From assembly GCA_949752735.1 (NCBI GenBank), contig OX457037.1, positions 18,180,039 through 18,244,038 of the forward strand: a DNA stretch of 64,000 nt, in the 5' to 3' direction. Source of the DNA: Lumbricus terrestris. Its lineage: Eukaryota; Annelida; Clitellata; Crassiclitellata; Lumbricidae. Both the position numbers and the translations under genes were made by a program. A model generated the notes under the pieces. That model had not been told where the DNA came from. It saw only the letters and a program-made list of their open reading frames with translations, and did not search any database. Each line of letters begins with the position of its first letter. The first letter of the stretch is position 1. Below, piece by piece: positions 55,655 through 64,000 of this stretch.

Positions 55655-56540
55655 CCGGAAAGGGTCATTCATTCATTCGGACATTTATATAGCGCTTCTG
55701 CAAGAAAAAACTACTCAGAGGCGCTCCCGACTCCAGCACGCCCAAACAGAATAGTTTTAAGTTTAGTAAGGAAGGATCCTGGTAGAGTCCCAGGGTGTAG
55801 GCGTAGCTCAAAAGGAAGGCCATTCCAGAGCACTGGTCCAACCACAGAAAAGGCTCGATTCTTCACGGTTGTAGTACGAGCAAAAGGAACTAAGAGGACC
55901 CCCTTATCAGCAGAGCGTAGCTGACGACGTCCTTGGATACCCAATGTAAAGCTGCATAGCTCTCTGAGGTAAATTGGGGCGAGGCCCTGACAGCATCGCC
56001 ATACCAATGCAGCTACCCTGAATTCAATACGCTGGTGAATAGGGAGCCAGTGAAGTACCTCAAGCATGTAGTTTGAGACATGACCATATTTAGGGATTTT
56101 CCCAATTAGTCGTGCAGCAGAGCGCAACACCCGGTCAAGACAAGTCAATCTGCTGGATGGGAGGCCAGTGTAGAGTGAAGAGCAATAGTCGATGCGAGAT
56201 GCAACAAAGGAATGCACTAAAGTAAGAGTAGCAGCAGACGTAAGAGAACGGATGACTGTGCGAAGCTGGCGCAGCTGATAATAGCAGTCTCGAGCAAGAC
56301 AGTGAGGTTGAGGAGCAAAAGTGAGTTCTTGGTCAAGTTGGACACCGAGGTCATGAACCGTGGTTGCAAAGACAAAGCCAGGAAATTCAGATGCAAGAGA
56401 AAATAGATCAAGCTTGGCAAGCTGCTGCCGTGTGCCCAACCAAATAAATTTTGAAATGAATAACAACTTCGATCGGCGTTTTGTCATGACAAAATATTGC
56501 AATTTTTCAATCGATTTCGTTCTTTTTAACAAATTCTAAG
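55655..56540 (-). mobile_element. CR1/L2-like LINE, 3' part with open ORF2 C-terminus
   Basis: A 5'-truncated copy on the minus strand. A continuous frame of about 270 codons ends TAG at 55711. It shows FIWLGTRQQLAKLDL, DLGVQLDQELTF, YYQLRQLR, DYCSSLYTGLPSSRL, LRSAARLIG, LHWLPIHQRIEFRVA, RAFSVVGPVLWNGLP and LKTILFGRAGVGSASE. These are the typical reverse-transcriptase thumb and C-terminal region of CR1/L2-group LINEs. The 3' tail (AGAAGCGCTATATAAATG, then AATGAATG) equals the short tails found all over the window, so this copy is the key to reading them. No polymerase catalytic region remains. Confidence 0.9.
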
Positions 56541-57070
56541 TATATAAATACATGAGTTAGGCAATAGCATGTTGGCAGAACTATTTTAAGGCACTTTTTG
56601 TGTCATAAGCGTGAAAATAATTTACGACGCTAAACGTTTATCCTGGAGTGTTTGCTGTATGTCAGTCATTATGAGGGAAAATTTGCAAGTGATTTAAGTT
56701 TTCGGTGGCAGGTACTTGGTGCGCTCTGTATCAAGGGCGGATCCAGAAGGGGGCAATCCGGCCATGCCCCCACCCCATCTCAAAAGTGCATAGGACGTGC
56801 CATCCACCATCTGGTTTCAACAAGCATTAAATCAATGCAGCAGGAGAAAAAAGTAGGTTACAATGACTAGAGAGGTCATAGTATATTGCCAAAGATTACG
56901 CCAATCCGATGACTAATGACCAAAAAAGGTCATGAGTTATGTAGGTAAAATTGGTATAAGTTTTTGGTGGCAGGTACTTAAAATTGGGGAGCCTGTATCT
57001 ATACATAATGACTGAAATCACATCCTACTCTGCATTGATAAGAAAATAATGACATTCTGCATTGACAACG
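56541..57070. other. Non-coding; one DNA-transposon end
   Basis: CAAGGGCGGATCCAGAAGGGGG at about 56730 looks like a single hAT-type terminus, followed by GACTAATGACCAAAAAAGGTCAT near 56905. No matching right end was found. Confidence 0.4.
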
Positions 57071-57075
57071 TTTTC

Positions 57076-58074
57076 TCAAATATAAGCGACTCCAGAAGAG
57101 AGTCCCATCTCCAGGACTTGCGGGAAAGACTTGCTCCATCGCAAAGTATCATACGTGTACTCGTGGACAAACTTACACACGTGTAGAACCTAGAGTTTAA
57201 TATTTAATTGCATCGATTAGTGTAAAACCCACACAATGAATTATTTTGTTATTTCAAAGACTGCATTTATAATTTTGTTGTTATTTAAAATCCTGGCATA
57301 AATTGCATTTATAAACAAAGACATACATACCCAAACTTGTAGATCAGTTTTAAAGCTAAGAAAGACACAAGCACACTTAACTGAGCGGAACAAGCAGACA
57401 GAGAGACAGAATTCTAAAATTTATGTCCACCAACCAAACATCTGGTTCACAAAACAGTTTTAGTAATGACTGAGAAAGGTAATTACTTGGATGATCTTGC
57501 CAAACAGCGATGAGATTGAGGAATAAAAGGATTTCTAAAGGCACTGTGTCTGACCAGAGTTAAAAGTTTGAGCAAACAAGCCCCAATTTGAGGTGGGAGT
57601 CTGGTGCTAAACAGGAGGCCAGTGCAGTGATTTAAGTAGAAGGGTTACATGCTCACCTGTTAGTTACGACTGGCCAAAAAAGTTAAGAACTATCTCCCAT
57701 CTCAAAAGTAGAATGGAATTATCTAACTAGTGTGAGATATAAACCATTAATCATCACTTAAAAGTCAATTATTTGCTAAAATTATCATTTTTGCGAAACA
57801 GAAAAACAGTCCCATAGAACAAACACATTAAGAAGAATCCATATAATATATGGTGAAACGTGTTTAAACAGTTTAAAGAAGTCTATACAGCTATATGCAC
57901 TGATAATAATGATCTCCATGCACACTGGCAATCTGTAATTATATAACACCTTCATTAGCAATATACACTTTACATCTTTCACGCTTTTCACGTCCACTAA
58001 ATGACCGGCTTCACCAACTTCTGACAGCTTTACGTTAAAAATCATGTGCTGCAATTGGTCACAAGCAAAAGTGG
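57076..58074 (-). CDS. Last two exons of an unrecognised gene
   Basis: Two in-phase exons on the minus strand: 58074-57974 (acceptor CTAGCTTTACAG, donor GTAAAG) and 57189-57076 (acceptor AAACTCTAG, stop TGA at 57078-57076). Together they give about 71 residues, including CDQLQHMIFNVKLSEVGEAG, HLVDVKSVKD, then VLHVCKFVHEYTYDTLRW and SKSFPQVLEMGLSSGVAYI. Composition and phase agreement look like a real protein C-terminus. I do not recognise the family and see no transmembrane segment or known motif. Upstream exons would lie beyond 58.1 kb; none could be identified there, so they may be outside the window. The intron contains a LINE-like fragment (57480-57700, inverse). Confidence 0.5.
57480..57700 (-). 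mobile_element. LINE-like fragment, inverse
   Basis: The complement reads as decayed ORF2 sequence (HCTGLLF-like then LTLVR-like stretches), similar in style to the LINE at 55655-56540. Confidence 0.4.
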
Positions 58075-58109
58075 CTGTAAAGCTAGATGAGTCCTTTGGC
58101 CAAGACAGC

Positions 58110-60095
58110 AATCAATATTGGAATATTCTTGGCAAACCAGACAACAGCCCGGAATAGTATTATTTCGGATCAGATAAGTCCAATTTCTCGATATATTTCC
58201 TTTTATAATATTTAACAATAGTAATAATAATCTTTTCTTGCAGTGGACCACATCGATCAAGGTTCTGTCAACTGTAGTATGTCGCATTCTGGTATTTTGT
58301 ATATTATGGGTAACTCTCGAGCAGTCTGTACTTTGCGCAATGCGCATTGCATATCATAATACACATTATAAGCATCAATGATCTGACCAATAAACTCAAC
58401 AAAACATCACAATCATTACTTGCACAAGGGCATCCATTATAAAACGCTCAATATACACACACACACACAGCGGTACATATTATGGCACATACATAAGTAA
58501 TGCGTATATGAAATATCCATCATGTTGTACTCCAATGAACAATAATTATAATGTGGAGCTTGCCAAAATTAAATAAAGAGCTATTTAAGTAGTACTTGCA
58601 GTACACATGATAATTATATATTCTTACAGAATATGTTAGTTGAGTTTTATATTAATAGTTACAGGCACAACATAATAATTACATGTCTAATAATAATATT
58701 ATTAAAATTATTATATTATAATAATTATAATCAATATTTGGGTTGAAAGAGAAAATACCCAATCAGTAATGAATCTTTTCTGTTTCGAGTTTTATCGACT
58801 TTCACCAAACTGTGCCCCTGGAATGACTGCAAATGGCTCAAGACCAACCAGACCAAATAGGTGCAAGAGCAATGGGGTAAGCTATCTTGGGCCACAGCCA
58901 GCCAATAATAGGTTGAAAATGTAGTGTAGTATTTATAGTTAATACACAAGCTTGCATATCCTTGAAAACTGCTCAAAACAATGTTTGCCGAAGTCACACA
59001 AGGATTTATTTGAGTTGCGGTTACAAGCGCAAGAAACCAAACATAGAAGCCGGTTTTCGCTTTCCAATAAGCATTGCTACTCATTCACCAACCATGAAAG
59101 TATGATGGGTTTAGTCAGTATCAGGCTGCATGATTTTTGCACAGAGTCATTAATCAACAAGTGATAGGCATAAAAAAGGGGTTTACATTTGGGGCTGGGG
59201 GTCCAATCATAAATCCAATAATAGAAAATGTCTTGTGGTAATGCTGCGATTTGCAACAGGAGCAAACTGCTGTTATGCAAAGAAAGCGTGAGAGCAAGCA
59301 GTAGAATCAGTAGAGACAAGCCTCAGTGGTGCTGCTGGTGCATGAAATGGAAAGGATGTTGTTATTGAAGGTGAGACAATAAACACAATACACTTACGCA
59401 CAACCTAATATAAAATAAAAACCAATCTGCACATTTGAAATCAATCGTATGATCAAATCTAAAGTAAATAAATGACCTTACACTCGTTCAAATACATATG
59501 CACACATGCAACTAAAAAGTCGGATATTTTACACAATCTGACAGGTCATTTGCATGACAGGCCATAGTGAATATCAACAGAGCCTTATCACTGCCTTATG
59601 GTAATATTATGCAAGAGAAGAGAGTAAAACAAAGCTATGTAAATAACTGCAATGAAAGGCTAAATTTTTTAGTATGAATAGTTGAATATCTTGTACATTC
59701 GTTAGCACATTCTATTTACGTACCGTTCTGCTATTACGTGACATGAGTCTGTCCCCAAGCCGTGACTTGTTGGCTAACATGCCATACAAGACCTGTAGCA
59801 TAGTGCTAAATATCGACTTTTCAGCATTCTCCCTTTTTTATGTACAGTCATGCTGCATCAGTATCACAAGATACTTATTTCCCTGATGACTGCTTTAACA
59901 CCTTCACACTATATAAGAGTTCAACATTCACACATGCATCTAGATTTATGTACTAACACTAATTTCTGGGATAGAGTTACATGTACCGGTAAATTGAAGC
60001 TTATTATAAAAAAAATTTCACAAGAAAAAGACTGGCGTTATTGTCTGACAATTCAGCCTGTGTCATACTTGCATTATCATGCTGCATTGTAACTT
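58110..60095. other. Non-coding stretch, (AC)n microsatellite
   Basis: AT-rich. A perfect (AC)n run lies at 58451-58469. No exon with coherent coding sequence was found; it is probably intron of the minus-strand gene above. Confidence 0.4.
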
Positions 60096-60099
60096 CAGC

Positions 60100-60265
60100 C
60101 TTGGCGAGTAGACTTTCTTGGAGGGGTGCTATAGAAGTTGATAGAATGAACAAATGAATAAAGAAATTCTCCCCTGTATAAAATTCTGCTGTGGATCAAT
60201 CTGCACAAGCGCCTGTGAATAAGCTGGTTCCCGCGACTTCGCTTTTGTGGACGCTGTAGAAAGTT
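60100..60265 (+). mobile_element. LINE 3' end with 3' UTR
   Basis: TTGGCGAGTAGACTTTCTTGG, GGGGTGCTATAGAAG, AATGAATAAAG, then a 57-bp match (60207-60263) to the inverse of 2816-2872. Confidence 0.65.
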
Positions 60266-60289
60266 TGAGGTTTCGATTACAAGACGCTC

Positions 60290-62640
60290 CTCATCTGTAA
60301 AACTGTACTGTAGTAGCTAGCGATTTAAGAAGCTTTGTTGTTTTATCTGTATTACCGTGTGCCACTATATTTTTGGCAAATACATGCTTAAATGTACACA
60401 GACAGGAAAGTCATCATAGTGATGCTTGGGAACCATATTAAGAACTGTCTTCTAACATGTTATGGTTAGGCCTTTATTACAGCCGAACTAAGTTTATGAT
60501 CCAAGTCTTGGCCGTGCTATATCCGAATTCTTGTCCTAATAAATGGAGAAGTATTTCTATGGTAGTGATACGTGTTAACAGGAGGTTCGCACGGACGTTA
60601 GGAACAACACATTAGAGCTTAATCAATTCTGTGAGATAATAGTTTATATTTGTTTGCACAGAACCAGTTGTCCAATCTGCTAACATCAAAGTTCTTACGT
60701 TATCGTCATTGGTAAACAAAGAATAAGCATTGTTAAGTACAACAACAGATTCCTACAAATCTTCCCGATTTACAGTCACGTCTCTCTCTGCGCATACCTG
60801 TACACAACATACGATCACATTCACAGCATGTCCTTAAAGAACTAACTTGCGTTGTATGACGCACATTTCCAATACCTTCCTCCAAGCGCATCGCAATTGG
60901 TGTGCAAAAGTTAACAGTAATATTTACAAAGAAAGTAAAACAGAGTAAATAAGCACATCATCGTCCATTTACAACAGCGTCACATTCGGGATGGAAGCAA
61001 GATACAATTCACGCAATATTCGAACACTTCAGTAGACACTTTGAGCAGACACTATGTATTACTCGCCGAATGAGTGAATTATTAGAATTAACACCAGCAA
61101 CTGGCTTATTCACATGCAACCCCTCACCCATCCTCACCCCACGGTGCCACCCTTGACAAAACATACCGTAACCGATAAAAAAATTGACACCAACCACAAA
61201 CAACGTTTACCTAATCCAAACGAGAAATTCCATGAAAAAATATCAGAGAACAATAATGGCGAATGGAAAACGTCTTCCACATTTGGCGCCTCATTTTATC
61301 TCGGAATATGCGCGTTGATTATAAATTCGCATGCATGTTGTTGAGAGACCAGTATAGACATTTCTTGGTTGTGTATACAGCTTAAATATAAACTATACAG
61401 ATTGTAATTGTAAACGGGTTACACTACAACAGATGGAATCGTCACTGCAAGTACAGAATCGCAAACGCTCTAGGATTCTGCTTTCATGGAAATCATCAGT
61501 CACAGATACAGCCACAAATCCCAGTTACAATCACAGAACACTACTCACTCCCACCGTTACAGTGAAAGAAAATCACAACTAAAGAGCTTATTTTCTCCCA
61601 AACATCCCAACTCCAATCTCGGCTCACAATCTGATCAAAAAATTCCAACCGCAACTTGTAAATTACCCGCATGTATCAAACATTGCCATTGGCCGATTCT
61701 TCAACTTTCACAACCCCGATCATTTAAATGCAAAAACGTTAACGATAAACGTCTGCTAAAAAACTGACCGGGAAACCATTGCAGCTCGTAAGAAGTTGGT
61801 TGTTAAACATTCCAATCACCAACAGTCACAACACATCCTACAATTACCTTACAAAGTTGGCTTCTTGCAGCCTTTCAAACTGAACAGAAACTTCTGGCCA
61901 TAAATTTTTTTACATTATATGTCAAAAAGAGACGGGTAAAAAACAGGTCTCAAAGGTCTTCTACTATGAAACGAATTAGAAAAAAAACCAAGAAAAAGAA
62001 TGACGTGTTCAACACTTCTGACGAGAACAAACGATGTAAAGCCTCAAGCCAGCCATTATTTTTATCCTCAAACTGAATAAATATGAATGTACCACAATGC
62101 AGATGTTATGGTGAACTGCAAGGAGAAACAGCTGTAAGAAATAGTGAGGACTACATACGACTACAGATGTCCTGTTGATAACAATACCTACTGGGTTGTG
62201 AAGTGTACCCCACAGGTTCAATCCAAGAATATTAATATTGAATCAAGGTATTCACTTCAATTCCAGGAAGGATACCCATTACGGTACTCACAGATATTCA
62301 AACTAACACAACTTCCATCTTCATTGCACCCTATGTAATAAAAAAAATTATTTGCAATGTAGGCCAATATATTTTGCACAAAGTCACATGTAATGAGCTT
62401 TCACAGAATCCAATCTTCAAGAATGCAACCATGGGTAAAAAATGTTAGCACCGTCCTTCTTTAATCTTGACATTGCAGTCTCTTAGCGTTATTTTTAACA
62501 TTTTAATGACAGGTGTTCACTTAAAGTGACTGAAAAAATGCATCATGTCGACAAACAAGTTACACAATCTCGTGTTGTTGTAGAGCACTCTTTTCAAGGT
62601 TACTTAAAAGATGCTGCTGTTTTTATGACACAAACACGCA
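60290..62640. other. Non-coding stretch, nothing recognised
   Basis: AT-rich, with short stop-to-stop frames of low-information composition only. No repeats with clear ends were seen. Confidence 0.4.
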
Positions 62641-62688
62641 CACACACACCCTCATACGCTAAGGTTACCGTAATTCAATGCATAACCA

Positions 62689-63025
62689 CAGCGGCGCCCG
62701 CAGGCGTACGCACTTACGCAAGTGCGTACAGCAGCGGCGCCCGCAAACGTACGCACATAGGTAAGTGCGTACAGCGCGATGACCGCAAAGGTATGTTTTT
62801 GGGAAATTATAGGTTGATGACTAAAAAAAAAAAAGGTCATCAGTTTTTTCGGCGGATAGAAAAGGTATCTTTTTGGGAAATTCTAGGTTGATGACTAAAA
62901 AAAAAGAAAAGGTCATCAGTTTTTTCGGCGGATAGAAAAGGTATCTTTTTGGGAAATTCTAGGTTGATGACTAACGAAAATAAAATTTCTGTGCGTACAA
63001 GAAAAAAATCCTGCGGGCGCCGCTG
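62689..63025. mobile_element. hAT-type element, 337 bp
   Basis: Perfect 16-bp inverted ends CAGCGGCGCCCGCAGG and complement. Perfect target duplication CATAACCA at 62681-62688 and 63026-63033. The left sub-terminus duplicates the terminus (CAGCGGCGCCCGCAAACG at 62730). The interior has 2.5 copies of a roughly 75-bp unit with TTGATGACTAAAAAAA-GGTCATCAG hairpins and TTTTTGGGAAATTCTAGG. Confidence 0.9.
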
Positions 63026-63237
63026 CATAACCAAAGCCATGCCTTCATCAAGCTTCTTTCTTCCATGCCGCTCTATCGCCAACATACTCATTCGCTAGGC
63101 AGCGCAAGCCATGCAGAAACCTAGAACTAGCTGTCTTTCCAGGCATGGATTTGAGCCCCCAACCTTGCAATTCAACATGTTAACTGAAGTGCACAGTGCA
63201 GGAAAGCTGTGCAGGACACGAGATTGCCATCCTGAAC

Positions 63238-63300
63238 CCTTCATTCATTCATATAGCACCTCTTCAAGAGTATCTACTCAGAAGCGCTCCCGACCTAACC
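63238..63300 (-). mobile_element. LINE 3' tail, inverse
   Basis: TTCATTCATTCATATAGCACC, TCAGAAGCGCTCCCGACC; complement of the usual tail. Confidence 0.65.
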
Positions 63301-64000
63301 ACTTATTACAATTACACTCACCATCTTAAAGCAATGCTGAAAAGGCCCACCACTTGAGGAATCAATTGGCAGTTAAATTAACAAGTGCCGTTCTTATCCA
63401 CTGCAAACCATATTTAATACTCCAAATGAATGTTATTACAAATGTTTGTTTCGTAACTAATTAAAATGCACATGAGTTAACAAAATGAGAGCACGAATGA
63501 CCAATAGCATATGCTGTGAAAGGTCGAAATTCAAGGGTCATATAATATATATCAATATATACAGCCACAATTTAGAACGTCAGAATATGTACACAACAAC
63601 AAATGGTAAATGGTGAGATGGGTGAAGGCACTTCTTCTGTTGCAGTAACCGATATATAAATGCTTAACATTCTGGCCGACTACAAACATTAACTGACGTA
63701 GACCTGTGTCAATCAGCTGGGCTCACTTAAAAGAAGCTTTAATGCCTATGGCATATAAATGGACCTTTTACATAAGCTTCTATATTATCAAGTTTTGGAA
63801 CTTGTTGCTCAGTTGCGGTTCGTAATATTATGTGCACACTATTTCGCTACATCAAAGGGAACTTAAGGGGAAGATGCCTTTAAGGGACTACGAATATTTT
63901 TAATATTCACCACTTCCATAATCATAGTATGACAACCGCTATCAGCAGCGGATTATTCGCAAGACAATCGAAGTTCAAGATGACCGGGCAAACTCCCAAA
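63301..64000. other. Non-coding stretch, nothing recognised
   Basis: AT-rich sequence without supported coding or repeat structure. Confidence 0.4.

Noticed and set aside
58240..58330. Possible further upstream exon of the unknown minus-strand gene
   Set aside because: No combination of acceptor, frame and donor gives a coherent, phase-matched exon.

Overview
The window is intron-rich animal DNA. It has split genes with GT/AG introns, C2H2 zinc-finger genes, an ATAD1/Msp1 gene, a plant-like two-domain phosphoethanolamine methyltransferase, and very many non-LTR retrotransposon tails, SINEs and hAT-type DNA elements. There are no bacterial operons or ribosome binding sites. The two-domain methyltransferase (kept in some animals and lost in mammals), the excess of the palindrome TAGGCCTA, and foldback elements like the sea-urchin TU type suggest a marine invertebrate deuterostome such as an echinoderm or hemichordate. 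That is an inference from memory; no species was identified.

Layout. 0-13 kb: last exon of a cystine-knot (knottin-like) peptide gene, two near-identical intronless 5-finger zinc-finger genes on the minus strand, then transposon debris with several intact-looking hAT elements. 13.9-17.1 kb: a two-exon type II membrane glycosyltransferase-like gene (+). 17.4-19.3 kb: a composite foldback structure of three nested, mirror-image tandem arrays. 19.9-21.9 kb: a 1.73-kb hAT element with perfect 8-bp target-site duplications that carries coding-looking sequence. 22.6-24.5 kb: a TGTTCC-rich satellite bracketed by short inverted repeats. 25.3-33.9 kb: ATAD1 (+), 10 coding exons, complete. 36.6-38.0 kb: a 9-finger zinc-finger gene (-). 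38.7-40.5 kb: an inverted-repeat element and a 60-bp satellite. 42.2-54.6 kb: PMT (-), 12 coding exons, 499 aa, complete, with many intronic insertions. 55.7-56.5 kb: 3' part of a CR1/L2-like LINE (-). 57.1-58.1 kb: the last two exons of an unrecognised minus-strand gene. The remainder to 64 kb is mostly non-coding, with one hAT element.

How the genes relate. They look like unrelated neighbours: outer-mitochondrial-membrane protein quality control (ATAD1), phosphocholine synthesis (PMT), transcription factors (zinc fingers), a Golgi-type enzyme and a secreted peptide. Shared structure comes from the repeats. One LINE family ends in the codons for GVGSASE-stop, and its 3' tail is also the tail of tRNA-like SINEs throughout. 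The hAT elements with readable ends use different terminal inverted repeats, yet several carry the same small GATGAC..GTCATC hairpin. In three introns (two in PMT, one in ATAD1) a tandem array begins at the 5' splice site, as if the donor itself had been amplified. Exon boundaries were worked out by hand from reading frame, splice dinucleotides and remembered protein families.
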